Positions 1-11,050 of a stretch of 64,000 nt of DNA are shown in pieces (the stretch's first letter is position 1; the number at the start of each line of letters is the position of its first letter). Source of the DNA: Lasioglossum baleicum (taxonomy: Eukaryota > Arthropoda > Insecta > Hymenoptera > Halictidae). Location: NCBI RefSeq assembly GCF_051020765.1, contig NC_134930.1, positions 1,674,001 to 1,738,000 of the forward strand. The letters run 5' to 3'. Below the pieces are notes generated by a model. It saw nothing but the letters and a program-made list of their open reading frames with translations. It was not told the origin of the DNA and did no database searches. Made by a program: the position numbers and the translations under genes.

Positions 1-656
1 ACGGTGGGACACCGTCGCGTGTTCGATTCGCGGTCGTAAATTCTGTTCGATCGACGCAAGTCCAAGAGAAACCGCGAATTCCATCTGAGTTCGGTCGGAA
101 AACGGCCTTCGAGGCCTTCCGCGTCGCGAAGTTCTTATCGCGGCCGAATTCTTCGCGAAATTGTAAAGTAAGAGAGGCATTGCGCGTGCGAGTTCCATCA
201 GTCGCGATAATACGCGCCGGCTACGTTTGTAATTGCTGCCGAATCGTCGGCAGCTCAGTCATTTCGTCGAATAAACATCTTGTTAGCCGAAACGTTGTCT
301 ATTCCTTGTGTGAAAACCTTCCCGTCGCGGGGAACGTCTCGTGTTCTCCTGACGTAGAATCCTGCGCCCTTGCGATAGCTATTCAGGTTACGTTTGCTAC
401 GTCACAGTCTCGCGAGTCCAACCGCGTTCCGCTTTCGTGTCTAGATTACGATTCTTTCTCGTGACACCTTCAGGTGTCTGGCGCCCGAAATTGTATCACG
501 TTTGATCTTCGAATAACGAGACTGTGAACGTATTTTTGTCCCGAGAGGACCACGCCTCGCGCGGCCGAGCGTGGCCCGGCTTCTCGCCTGTAAATTCTCG
601 GTGTCGCTATTCCTCGTTCGACCATCAGTACGAAAAGTTAAGAAAGCGACGTGACA
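1..656 (+). repeat. Partial LTR (3' part), 5' LTR of gypsy unit A
   Basis: Near-identical to 29760-30415, which is the end of a complete LTR; the window begins inside it. It ends in GTGACA directly before an AATT spacer and the primer-binding site. It contains a TCAGT initiator-like site at about 255-259 and AATAAA at 270-275, both conserved in every LTR copy here. The 94-aa reading frame inside (180-464) recurs in all LTRs and has no domain I recognise. Confidence 0.93.
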
Positions 657-660
657 AATT

Positions 661-678
661 TGGCGCCCGAACAGGGAC
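661..678 (+). promoter_or_regulatory. Primer-binding site, tRNA-Lys3 type
   Basis: TGGCGCCCGAACAGGGAC lies 4 nt after the LTR end. This 18-mer is the classic complement of the 3' end of tRNA-Lys3, also used by lentiviruses and the Drosophila Osvaldo element (family knowledge). It recurs at 30420-30437, 40321-40338 and, on the - strand, 61103-61120. It is missing or cut at the 5' ends of unit D and of the inverted LTR at 44824. Confidence 0.9.
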
Positions 679-2439
679 CTCTCACAGTAAATTTAACCTG
701 TGTGAGGGATTTTGGGATACTTTTGTGTTAGGGATACGCCGAAGACGCGAGGCTCGCACAAGGAAAGTTTATTTTTCTCCATCGCAGTCGTTCGAGCAGA
801 TTTCGGACGCGATCGGTACCGGGACGGCGAACACGCGTTGAAAAACTTGTTTACGACAGCCACTAGCTATTACGAGCCAACGAGCATGGAATTGATTATT
901 GTGTACTCTTGCCATTACTATTGTTTTGATTAGGGTGTATTGTTGCCATTTCGATTGTTCTACTTATGGTATGCCACTGAACGATCTTTCCGACAACAAA
1001 GATTGAATGTCGTTCCAATCACTGAATTCGAAGAAAGATTGTTGATTTTGAAAAATAATTATTACATTACATTTAATACGGGCCATTCAAGGGTATTTCC
1101 AAAGACATTGATTGAATTGTCGTGCCGATCAGTGATTCCGAGGAAGTATTCTTACTTTAATAAATTATTATTGAAACTGCTTTTATTGTTGCCTTTCACA
1201 CCTTACTGAATTATTATAGAAAATTTTTTTTTGCTTGTGGTTCTCAATATATGACAATTGAATGGCTCGGGTAAAATTTTGAACTGAGAACCCCCTAAAA
1301 TAAAAACTTTGAACCGTGGCTAATAATTTTTTTTTGAATTGTTGCACCTGTGATATTTTTGATTTTGTTATTATTTATTGCCATCTAATATTTATGAATT
1401 GTTATTTATTTCATGTTTTTCTGTTGTTCTTCTCTCTGTTCTATTTATTTTCTAATTTATTGCACTTTCTTGTTTTGTCGTCCTTTTGTTAATTTAATTT
1501 TTCTAGTTGTTTGGTCTGTAGTCTTATTGTTTCCAGTCCAAATTCAATTGTACAAATTAGTTTTATTATTTGTTATTAGTTATTTACTTTATTGATTTTG
1601 AATTGTACATAATTTTTTTTTTCGGATCGATTTTGGAAATTTCTCCTTTCTATTCTCTTTTACTTCTTTTTCTCAGACTGGTCTTTTCCGTTTCTTTTCC
1701 ATTTCGATACCACCATTTTTTTTTAACTGTGCAACCATTTCTGATAATTGATATATTTGGCTGCCGAAGACATCATTTGTTTTTATTATTTATTTCGGAT
1801 TATTTACATTGTGTTTGGTGACTGCGGTACCAGCCCTGCGTTTACGCGTGGAGGGTGGTCCCAGTAACCAGATTATTTATTGTTGTGTTGTCAATGGTGA
1901 TGGAGGGTACCTTTTGAGTCCTAGTGCTGTCGTACCCGGTCTCGTGTTGAAACCACCCCCCCCAAAATTATTCGCTGCCTTGGATTATCGAAGCTGGTTG
2001 CGAAAATATTATTCGCTACCTTGGCTTATTGTCGTTATTTGCGGAAAAATCTTTGCTGCCCTGATTTATTGTAATAATTTCGCAAAGAAAAGTCGCTACC
2101 TTGACGAAGGAGTGATTTATCCCGTCGATGGTTGCCTAGGGCCATCCGGGAAATAGGGTAGGCAATATCAGTAAAAATCTGAAAAGATTTCTTGATTATT
2201 GTTTTGCGAGGGTCGAGAATTTACGACTGTACAAAAGCTGGGGACGGCTAAATTCCCGATAACGTTTTGCTGCAAGGACAGCCAGGTCATTCGAGAGTCA
2301 CCCGGTCGAGATATGAGTTTCTTTGTTCGGTAGAGGGACTTAGCGGGGCCGTACGGTCAAGTCACCCGGCCCGAGCCATAAAGGCTAAAATAAACGGTTC
2401 GTGTTTACAATATTAGAAGCGAAAAGAATTGAGTCGCCG
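679..2439 (+). other. Long T-rich untranslated leader of unit A
   Basis: About 1.8 kb between the PBS and the gag ATG. It is strongly T/A-rich in the middle (about 1210-1800) with only short reading frames and no recognisable domain. Near 1970-2110 a TCGCTGCCTTGG-like motif is repeated about every 40 nt. Identical leader sequence occurs in units B and E, and a divergent version in C. A role in packaging or translation is inferred only. Confidence 0.7.
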
Positions 2440-3270
2440 ATGGATAGAGATATGGATACTACGCGGAATCCGAACAACGAAGACCCGTGGGATTACCATT
2501 CCCCTTTTGAAGAGGATACGGAGGAAAATACCGTCAACGTAAATACCCCGGATTCGGACGAGGAGGGGGCTGCACGTAGTCGATCACGCCCTAATCCCAT
2601 TAAACTAACGGTACCGATATTAAAGAACGGGAAACTCGTGCCCCCCCCTCCACCCCGATACCCGCCAACCCAGCATGACATAAAAGGTAATGCGCCGTTG
2701 CCAGGTACATCCAGGGATTCTCAAGGTCCCCCGCAACCTCGGAAATACCAGGAAATGTACTGTCGGGGCACGCCGATTTCAGAAATAATTCGAAGATGGC
2801 AAATAAAGTTCAAAGGAGCGCCCGGAGAGGATTCGGAAGCCTTTCTGGAGCGACTTTCAAGACGTCGCCGGTATGGCAACATACCGGACGAATATTTACT
2901 TCGATGCCTATTAGAATGTTTTGAAGGCACCGCTGCCCACTGGTACGAGGTGAGGGAGACCAAATTCCGAACCTGGAACGATTTTACCTCCGCGTTTCGG
3001 AAATTTTTTGGGGATCCGGAATATCCAGACACGTTATTAAGAAATATTAAAGACCGCGCTCAGGGCGAAAACGAGCCATTGAGAGACTATATCATCAGCA
3101 TGCGCGGAATGTTCGAGCGATTAGATCCACCGTGGCGGGAGGAGAAAATGATTAGGAGAACGTACTGGGGCGCGAAACCTATTTTGCGACAAGCAATAGC
3201 AATTAGCACAATAGAATCATTCGATCATATGGAAGAAGCTTTAATTGAGGCCGAAAAAGAATCCGACGTA
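2440..3270 (+). pseudogene. gag: gag of unit A, 5' part (interrupted by Polinton)
   Basis: Matches codons 1-277 of the intact gag of unit B. It begins at the ATG at 2440, as the longer frame from 2401 starts with GTG. It holds the acidic N-terminus, the proline-rich stretch and the Retrotrans_gag capsid-type domain (from about residue 115). The frame runs into the Polinton terminus at 3271 and stops inside the TIR. The last six bases, GACGTA (3265-3270), are the left copy of the target-site duplication. The missing C-terminus with zinc knuckles is at 23121-23705. Confidence 0.92.
3265..3270 (+). repeat. Target-site duplication, left copy (GACGTA)
   Basis: GACGTA occurs once in the uninterrupted gag of unit B and on both sides of the insertion here (3265-3270 and 23121-23126). 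A 6-bp duplication is the known signature of Maverick/Polinton integration. Confidence 0.96.
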
Positions 3271-4557
3271 AGTAGTGTACCTATGGGGATTCTAACTCAG
3301 GAAGTGAATTTCCGTTATCGTGAAATAGCGTTCGGCTCTGGCGCGTGGCGCCATCTTGATTTCTTGCGGTTTTCCTTATCATTATCATTTCCTTTCCGAC
3401 GCGTGCGGTTTTCCTTATCATTATCATTTCCTTTCCGACGCGTGCGGTTTTCCTTATCATTTCCGGTGCCGTCTTTGTTTCCTTATCTTTTTCCGCGTTT
3501 TATTATTCTGTAAATATTATGTAGGTCAATCTTTTGGGTGGGGGAACTTAGTTGCAATATTATGTGAAGCAATTTCCTTATCATGTTCGGTGAGGATTAT
3601 ATCATGTCTTTACGGGAAAGAGAGAGAGACTTTTATTTCTCTTAGGAGCATATGAATTTCCGTTGTCGTGAAATAGCGTTCGGCGCCTTGCGGTTTTCCT
3701 TATCATTTCCGGTGTCGGCGCGTGCCGTCTTTGTTTCCTTATCTTTTTCCGCGTTTTATTATTCTATCTTTTTCCGCGTTTTATTATTCTGTAAATATTA
3801 TGTAGGTCAATCTTTTGGGTGGGGAACACATTAGTATTCTTCATTAAATTTTTTCCGCGTTTTATTATTCTGTAAATATTATGTAGGCCAATCTTTTGGG
3901 TGGGGGAGGGGGGAACACGTTAGTATTCTTCATTAAATTTTTCCATGAAATAGCGTGTCATCGACCTTGTTATTTCATGCGTGGTTATCATTATCTTTTG
4001 GGTGGGGATCATGTCCGAACACGTTTCGCATCCTGTCTTGCAAGGCATTGTTATCTGTAAGACCACACGTATTTTTAAAGATTTTTTAAGTTGTAATATT
4101 ATGTGGAACGATTTCCTTATCTATCACGTTTCCGTATTTTTTCAGTGGGGATTTACATTCTGCGCGATCGGGTTATCTGTAGGACCACATCCTTTGTATT
4201 TCAAGCTGTTTAAATATTGCGTGAAATAATGGGATGTGTAAAGAATGATGCGGTTCGCTAACGTGCCATCGTTGCAGGCGTTCGCTGCGACGAAGTTATT
4301 TGAATTCGGCATTCATACCGTTTTGCATCAGAATATTCTTGAACAATATTTTCGCGTTCTTTCGTGCAAGATTTACTGTGTTTTTCGTGAAAGATCGGTC
4401 ATTGTCCCGTACGTGGCGGTTTCCATGTTTAGTCCGTTGGACTTGTTGAACGAAGTGCAGAAGGGGCGTATTGATATTTTAAACGTGTTTGTGTTTTTAA
4501 AACCTGAAGGACAGTTGGTGAGACATTTGAATATTGTGGTGCTTCGATACCGTAGAA
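3271..4557 (+). repeat. Polinton left terminal inverted repeat
   Basis: Matches the reverse complement of 22003-23120 from the first base; similarity ends just after CGATACCGTAG. The left arm (1287 bp) is longer than the right (1118 bp). It has an extra copy of a GCGGTTTTCCTTATCATTATCATTTCCTTTCCGACGCGT unit near 3367-3445 and a block about 3585-3700 that is absent from the equivalent place on the right. The outer part is built of shuffled short modules (TTCCTTATCATTTCCGG, TTTTTCCGCGTTTTATTATTCTG, GTAGGTCAATCTTTTGGGTGGGG). The inner end contains the first part of the reading frame at 4245. Confidence 0.93.
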
Positions 4558-4664
4558 CCGATTATGTTCGTGTAGGGGAATGTCACCGTCGAGAATACGG
4601 TTTATCGGATTTGATTCCGCCATTTTTACCGTTGAAAAGACGTATACTTCATTTACGTATTTGA
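4245..4664 (+). CDS. Hypothetical 139-aa Polinton protein overlapping the TIR
   Basis: ATG at 4245 in a 139-codon frame. I recognise no domain. The sequence is rich in aromatic and basic residues and has no clear signal peptide. About its first 100 codons lie inside the left TIR, so a C-terminally truncated copy (84 codons, 22307-22053 on the - strand) exists at the other end. Being within 1.4 kb of the terminus it could be an early or terminal-binding protein, but that is a guess. The frame could also be fortuitous. Confidence 0.4.
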   Translation: MMRFANVPSLQAFAATKLFEFGIHTVLHQNILEQYFRVLSCKIYCVFRERSVIVPYVAVSMFSPLDLLNEVQKGRIDILNVFVFLKPEGQLVRHLNIVVLRYRRTDYVRVGECHRREYGLSDLIPPFLPLKRRILHLRI

Positions 4665-4692
4665 TTCAACCTTTTTTTTTTAAAAGAGAGAG

Positions 4693-4944
4693 ATGCCTGT
4701 CCCAACGTTAAAAAGTTTGGCTTGGGTTCGCGTTATAAATTTGTATTTGGACGATAGTTTTCCCATTGAGCAGAAAACGTTGATAGTACGTTTAATGCGA
4801 AACGATGCAACGAGTCGCGTATGTTTCTTTTATACGAAAAGATTTAGTCAAGTCGTGGCGCGATGGCCCGCGATCGATTCGCCAGCAACGATACTGGATA
4901 TCATCGAGACGGGCGAACGCCGCATCGTTGGATGCGAAGTGTAA
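4693..4944 (+). CDS. Hypothetical 83-aa Polinton protein
   Basis: ATG at 4693, preceded by an A/G-rich stretch after a poly-T run. It encodes 83 residues with no domain I recognise. It lies 60 bp upstream of the polymerase gene on the same strand. Another frame (4863-5075) overlaps its end and has a comparable composition, so a frameshifted or spliced longer protein is possible. Low confidence as an independent gene. Confidence 0.35.
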   Translation: MPVPTLKSLAWVRVINLYLDDSFPIEQKTLIVRLMRNDATSRVCFFYTKRFSQVVARWPAIDSPATILDIIETGERRIVGCEV

Positions 4945-5004
4945 TTACGTTTTTGAGAACAGGAAATTTAACGGATGACATTAAATTGAAGTTGAAAAAA
5001 TATT

Positions 5005-8000
5005 TTGTGCAACAAGATGATTCAAACGTTGAAAAAAATGTTAAGGTGTTTGACACGCATGTCGATGATGGTTAGAACTGTCGATGAGTATCGCGAATGG
5101 TCTCGCTCATACATCGAGTCTCTACAGTGCTGTATCAATTATCTAACATGTATGAAGGATGAATTGACGATGGGCGCGAGATTTAGTTTAGCATCGATCA
5201 TGTGTCGCATGAAAAGTTTGAACGTTTCGTTGAGCTATAATATTTCACGGGTCGGTGGAGGTTTACGTGGTGTTGGTGCGAGAGCCTCGACGCTTCGTTG
5301 GGAGACTGTCGAGTCGGCGTTTAGCAATCGCATATCGACCGGTATCGTTATTAACATCGAACATATCGATCCGCGCAAATTTTTACAACACGCGAAACGG
5401 ATGATTACGGGACGTGTCACGGAATTTTTGAACGCTCATTCGTCGTTGAAAGTGAACGTTAGGTTGGAGGCGGAATTTGTGCTGCGCGACGAGGTTTCGG
5501 TGAAAAGTTTCGGTACGCGAAACGTTGTGCTGTTTCGAACCAGTAATCTACGCCGATGGTACCTGAAGGACGTTGTGCCGCCGATTTTAGCATCGATGGA
5601 AGAGTTTCAAGAACGAGACAGCGGGTGGGCGTTATCGAAGATACTGCATCTGATAGTGAGCTGCAACAAATACCAGCCATTACAGGCCGGTTGCTGCGTT
5701 ATCGTGCCTCGAAATATACGGTTGAAGAGAGCGATCGTGAACGTGATCAGCAACGATGAAGCATGCTTTTTTTGGGCGATAGTGGCGGGTCTCTATCCGG
5801 TAGAAAAAAATACATCACGTTTATCATCGTATCCTCGCTACCAGACGGTGCTTCGAACCGAAGGTTATACACTACCGATGCCGTTCAAAGACATTCGGAA
5901 ATTCGAAAGAGAGAACGACATTTCCGTGAATGTGTTCGAATGGGTGGACAAGAGGTGTGTAACGCTTCATCTGACCGAGAAGAAACGGATGAGGCACGTC
6001 AACTTGTTGTTTCTACAGAATGAGGCGAAAACGCACGGTCATTACGTGTGTATACGAAATTTGCCACGATTGGTTTCGTCGCAGCTTAGCAAGCATAAGT
6101 GTATGAAGTATATTTGCGATCGGTAAGATTGTTTTTTTAATTCTTGAAAGCAAAGAGAGAGAGAAATGTTTTTTTTCTTTCAGATGTTTACAATATTTCT
6201 ACACGCTGAAGAAATTAAACGTTCATACGATCGATTGTGAACGGATGAACGATTGCGCTCTGTCACTTCCAGTATCGGAAGAAGATAAGTGGTTGCAGTT
6301 TAAGAACTATGTGCACAAAGAACAGGCGCCGTTCGTTATCTACGCCGATTTGGAATGTCTGTTGGAGAAGCAGGAAGGACAAGGTCGTGGAGCACGCTCG
6401 CTGTATCAGCATCACCACGCGTTCAGCATAGGTTATTACATGCATTGCCGCTACGACTCTTCTTTGTGCGAGTATCGAGCTTGTCGCAAGGAAGAGGGAT
6501 GTGCCGCGTGGTTCGCTGCAAAGTTGCATGATATAAGCAATAAATTACAGCCGATATTCGACAAAACGGTACCTATGGACGAACTAACTGAAAGACAGGA
6601 GTTAAATTTTCAGACGGCTACGCATTGTCATGTGTGCGAGCAGCCGTTCAGCAGTTCCGACACAAAAGTACACGATCATTGTCATTTTACGGGAGCGTAT
6701 CGCGGTCCGGCGCATATCGCGTGTAATTTAGGTTATCAATCTTCGTACGTGATACCGGTGGTCTTTCACAATTTGTCCGGCTACGATGCGCATTTCATTA
6801 TTAAAGAATTAGCAAACACGTTCGAGGGTAAGATAGCTGTGTTGCCGTTGACAAAAGAGCGGTACATCTCGTTCACGAAAGTTGTTGCGAATAAAGATGA
6901 AAAGAGAAATTATGCAAAGTTGTTGAAGTTTCGATTTATCGATTCCTTCAAGTTCTTGAATTCGAGTTTGGACAAGTTATCATCGTATCTGGACAAAAAC
7001 AAATTACGCGTTGTACGAAATCAATTTGATCATCTCAACGTCGACGATTTCAATCTCTTGACTAGAAAAGGCGTCTTTCCGTACGACTATCTGGCGTCGT
7101 ACGACAAATTAAACGACACGTGTTTGCCGTCGCGCGAGGCATTTTACAATCAGCTTTGCGACAGGGGGATATCGGACGCCGATTACGTTCACGCGAGCAC
7201 GGTTTGGTCGCGTTTCGCTATAAAAACGTTGGGGCAGTACAGCGATTTGTATTTGAAATTGGATGTGTTGTTATTGGCTGATGTTTTCGAAAATTTCCGC
7301 GACGACTGTCTCGAGAACTATAAACTCGATCCGGCGCATTATTACACGCTTCCCGGTTTCGCGTGGGACGTGATGCTGAAAATGACTAAGATCGAATTGG
7401 AGTTGTTCACGGACGTGGACATGCTTTTATTCGTGGAGCGAGGAATACGCGGCGGATTGAGCCAATGTTCTCAGAGATATGCGTGTGCAAACAACAAGTA
7501 TTTACCAAAATATGACTCCGGCAAACCGTCAACCTATCTAATGTATTTCGACGTTAACAATTTATACGGTTGGGCTATGTCGCAACCTCTACCGTACAGA
7601 GACTTTCGATGGGTGGAGGACATAGAGAATTTCAACGTTGAATCCGTTCCAATCGACAGCCCTGTAGGATACATTTTGGAGGTTGATTTAGAGTATCCTA
7701 GTGAAATTCATGATGCTCACGCGGATCTACCGTTCTGTCCGAGTCACGACACGGCGGCCGACTCGAGCCGGCAGAGAAAGTTGATGGCAACGCTTCGCGA
7801 TAAGGAGCGATACGTTCTGCACTATCGGTATTTACAGCAAAGTTTAAAGCATAACCTAAAATTGAAGAAAATTTATCGAATTCTAGAGTTTCAACAATCG
7901 CGATGGTTGCACGGCTATATCGATTTGAACACGAAATTACGCGCCGAGGCGACTAACGATTTTTCTAAAAATTTGTTTAAATTAATGAACAACGCTGTGT

Positions 8001-8785
8001 TTGGAAAAACAATGGAGAACGTTCGAAATCACGTGAACGTGAAATTGCTTTCCCGATGGGACGGTCGATACGGTGTCGAGCAATTGATAGCCAGACCAAA
8101 TTTTCACAGTTGTACCGTGTTTTCGGAGGATTTCGTCGCGATACAGCTAAACAAGCTGTTACTCAAATTCCACAAACCCATCTACATAGGCATGTCCGTA
8201 TTGGATATATCAAAAACTCATTTGTACAGCTTTCATTACGAGTACATGTATCCCAATTTCCAACAAAATTGCAAGATTTTGTACACGGACACGGACAGTC
8301 TGATATACGAGATCGCTTGCGACGATGTGTATGAGACGATGAAACGTGATATCCATCGATACGATACAAGTAATTATGTCGAGAACAACGCGTACGGCGT
8401 TCCGATCGCGAACAAAAAGATGCTGGGATTAATGAAGGATGAGAACGGAGGCAAAATTATGACTGAGTTCGTGGGGCTTCGCGCGAAAATGTATGCTACT
8501 CGCGTGCGCGACGACGATGATACCTGCCGCGAAACGAAAAAAATTAAAGGCATTAGGACAAACGCCACAGCCAGAGATATAAGTTTTGAAGACTATGTCG
8601 AGTGTCTTCATAATCATACGGAAAAGAGCATTAACAATAAACGTATAATGTCGGTACAGCATCGGGTGTATTCCATAGCTGAAATGAAATTAGCGTTAAG
8701 TCCGTACGACGATAAACGGTATATCTGTGATAATTTGGTCACTACACTTCCTTGGGGACATTACAATATCGTTTCATTGCCATAA
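5005..8785 (+). CDS. Protein-primed DNA polymerase, family B (pPolB), spliced
   Basis: Replicates the element by protein-primed synthesis. Two exons, 5005-6122 and 6184-8785, give about 1239 aa, normal for Polinton pPolB. Exon 1 carries the N-terminal region typical of the family (EEFQERDSGW near residue 200). Exon 2 holds ExoI YADLE (about 426-430), ExoII NLSGYDAHF, ExoIII YLKLDVLLLADVFE, PolA DVNNLYGWAM (about 829), PolB NNAVFGKTMEN (about 975) and PolC YTDTDS (about 1073). A CxxC...HDHCH...RG...CN cluster between the exonuclease motifs resembles an HNH/endonuclease VII zinc module and is common in this family. All catalytic motifs look intact. The true start could be a later Met in exon 1. 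Confidence 0.95.
6123..6183 (+). other. Predicted 61-bp intron in the polymerase gene
   Basis: Exon 1 ends CG, followed by GTAAGA; the acceptor is TTTTTTTTCTTTCAG at 6169-6183. Unspliced, the frame stops at 6124-6126 (TAA). Removing 61 nt rejoins the two polymerase frames inside a conserved cysteine-containing segment of the family. The length and polypyrimidine tract fit a short insect intron. Confidence 0.85.
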
Positions 8786-8866
8786 AAGGAAGTGTTGGGA
8801 TGGAGATTGAAAAAACTTTGTTGACCGCTATCTGTAGCAAGGAAGTGGTATGTAGATTAATGGTTC

Positions 8867-8893
8867 TATAAAACAATGCAATCCGAGCGTCAG
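8867..8893 (+). promoter_or_regulatory. Putative core promoter for the 206-aa gene
   Basis: TATAAAA at 8867-8873 is followed about 25 nt later by TCAG at 8890-8893, an arthropod initiator-like sequence. A leader with ATG at 8973 and a GTAAGTAG splice donor at 9043 follows. Acceptors at 9098 (in an A-rich context) or 9128 (CTGCTGTAG) both keep the frame of the ORF at 9103, so a short upstream coding exon 8973-9042 is possible. Confidence 0.5.
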
Positions 8894-9102
8894 GCCGAAT
8901 AGTCGAGCAACCGCCACGAAAACGTTAACATCGTGAGAGAGAGAGTGAGACGGTGAAAAGTGTGGGTTTGAACGATGTTCAACCGTCGTCAGCTCGACAT
9001 CTGTCAAAAAATTGACGAGTCTGTGAAAAGCCAAGATGATATGTAAGTAGAAAAAAAGATATATAAAAAAAAAAAAAAAAAATGTGAAAGAAATTTAGAA
9101 AG

Positions 9103-9723
9103 ATGTCTGAAAAATTAATCTGCTGTAGATATTCTCAACCAGAACCGATCGATTTGTCAACTAGTTCCCAATCACGTTCCGTACGGATTTTGTGTAGAAG
9201 ATATTCCATAGCTGGGAATTATTTCAAATATTTGGAACTTGGCATACGGATCGGAGAGGACATTTATGCGGAGCTGGCTATCGGTGATAGCCGTGGAAAT
9301 GAACTTCTATTTTCAATTAAAACATGGAGAGAGTTGCTGCGCGCGAAACCGATTATTCAAAGCAATATGGAGCGCATAAAACTTGGCGATAATTTGACCT
9401 TGGAAATGGTTAATCTGAATGGACGGGAGCTAATTAAAATAGCGAACTCAACCATAAATATATATATTACTGAGAAAACTATGTGTAACATATACAATTT
9501 AGAATTTTGTATAGATAGTATGTATATAGGATTAGTAGACAACGTTCCGGACGTTGCTGCAAAATTTGCCGATTTCGTTGTTATTTCAAAAAATGTTAGA
9601 GTAGAAAATTTTATCAAAACAATTGTCGAGAGCCGGTCTTTCGATCAAAACTCGCTAATAGATTGTGAACTGGTGACTTTGGGCGCCGAGGTTATAGCGC
9701 TAGAAGCGTCTAAGCGATGTTAA
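9103..9723 (+). CDS. Hypothetical 206-aa Polinton protein
   Basis: Open frame of 206 aa from ATG 9103 to TAA 9723. No enzymatic motif is evident. It has alternating strand-like hydrophobic patterns and segments such as YLELGIRIGEDIYAELAIGD. It lies downstream of the polymerase with its own TATA/TCAG promoter and a possible spliced 5' exon (8973-9042). Proteins of this type occur in insect Polintons as far as I recall, but I cannot name a family. The clean frame amid foldback-rich noncoding DNA supports a real gene. Confidence 0.65.
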   Translation: MSEKLICCRYSQPEPIDLSTSSQSRSVRILCRRYSIAGNYFKYLELGIRIGEDIYAELAIGDSRGNELLFSIKTWRELLRAKPIIQSNMERIKLGDNLTLEMVNLNGRELIKIANSTINIYITEKTMCNIYNLEFCIDSMYIGLVDNVPDVAAKFADFVVISKNVRVENFIKTIVESRSFDQNSLIDCELVTLGAEVIALEASKRC

Positions 9724-9746
9724 TTTCGTGAGATTTTTTTTTTAAA

Positions 9747-10302
9747 AAATGTAAAACTGATTCAACATCACGTCCAGGTTAACAGTCTCGTTCTTTATCA
9801 TACTTTTGCATCATCTGTTACTGGCCTGAGTTTAATCACGTGATCACCACCTTACTTGATATGCACAGACTAGGATTTTTGAAGGAATTGCTCTTAAGAT
9901 TCGAGAACTGACCTCTAGATGACAGAATTTTAATTCTGTTATCACTGCATGAAATTGCTCTTAAGATTCGAGATCTGACCTGTTCATGGCAGAATTTTAA
10001 TTATGTTATGACTGTATTATTTTGTCATCAAAACAATTCTCTGATCACATAATTAAAATTCTGCTATCTAGAGGTCAGTTCTCGAGTCTTAAGAGCAATT
10101 CCATGCAGTGATCACATAATTAAAATTCTGTCATCTAGAGGTCAGTTCTCGAATCTTATTTTCAATCCTTTCAATATCCCGCTCTATGCATATCAATTAA
10201 CGTTGTGATCACGTGATTAAACTTGAGTCATGAAACAGATGATGTATGGTAAGATAAAGAACGAGACTGTTATCCTGGACATGATGTTTTGATTTTACAT
10301 TA
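9747..10302. repeat. Foldback (imperfect palindrome) 1
   Basis: The left arm from about 9747 (ATGTAAAACTGATTCAACATCACG) is the inverted copy of the right arm ending about 10302. Nested inner inverted repeats of AATTGCTCTTAAGATTCGAGAACTGACC...AGAATTTTAATT surround an apex near 10010-10060 (TTATTTTGTCATCAAAACAATTCTCTGATCACATAATTAAA). GATCACGTGATTAAA-type boxes occur in both arms. No ORF. It lies between convergent genes, so a termination or replication role, or a nested foldback transposon, are all possible. Confidence 0.85.
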
Positions 10303-10315
10303 TTTTATTCAAAAT

Positions 10316-11050
10316 AAGCGTGTTACTGAAGTACATGAAGTTTTATATCATTTAATAGAATAAATTGGCGTTACTGAAGAATGTTGAAAAATGTAAGAGT
10401 GTTACTGAATGCATATGTATACTGAAGATTAGGCACACACATGTAAAACTGATCGAACACGATCTTCTTAGGAAACACTACCTTTCCTCTGTCTCACTTA
10501 GATAACCTGTTTTTGGCAGGAGTTTAATCACGTGATCGCCGCTTGATTTAATATCCACAGACACCTTATTTGGTATACACAGACGTGGGATCTGGAGGAG
10601 TTGCTTTTTAAGATTCGAGAACGAACCTCTACATGGCTCGAGTTTAATTCTGTGATCACCGCATTATTTTGTCATCAAAACAATTCTCTGATCACATAAT
10701 TAAATTGTGCTATGAACAGGTCTCATTCTCAACAAATCTCACTAACAATTCCTCCAGATCCCGCGTCGATGAATATCAAATAAGGTGTCTGTGGGATATT
10801 AAATAATGCTGTGATCACGTGATTAAACTCGAGTCATGAAACAGATGATCTAAAGTGATACAGGGAAAGGCTGTGTTACCTACGAAAATCGTGTTCGATC
10901 AGTTTGATATCATTGAAAAAAATGTAAGAGTGTTACTGAAGAATAGATCAGTTTTATATCATTTAATAGAATAAATGTATGAGAGTGTTACTGAAGAAGA
11001 AGAAGAAGAATGTTGAAAAAATGTAAGAGTGTTACTGAAGAATACGTTAA
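10316..11050 (+). repeat. Dispersed GTGTTACTGAAG(AA) repeats
   Basis: AATGTAAGAGTGTTACTGAAGAAT or parts of it recur at about 10318, 10371, 10402, 10929, 10989 and 11030, on both sides of foldback 2. Twice they are accompanied by TTTTATATCATTTAATAGAATAAAT. Together with the foldbacks, this accounts for the 1.5 kb gene-free gap. Confidence 0.75.
10441..10912. repeat. Foldback (imperfect palindrome) 2
   Basis: ATGTAAAACTGATCGAACACGAT at 10441 is matched inverted near 10890-10912. The inner arms carry GTTTAATCACGTGATC and GGATCTGGAGGAGTTG with inverted partners. The apex sequence TTATTTTGTCATCAAAACAATTCTCTGATCACATAATTAAA is shared with foldback 1, so the two are diverged copies of one structure. 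Confidence 0.82.

Noticed and set aside
180..464. 94-aa frame in every LTR (and the opposite 123-147-aa frame)
   Set aside because: Conserved only because the LTRs are near identical; no domain, no start context, GC-rich sequence that opens frames on both strands.
3981..4229. 82-aa frame present in both TIRs
   Set aside because: Identity reflects TIR homogenisation; composition is like noncoding TIR sequence.
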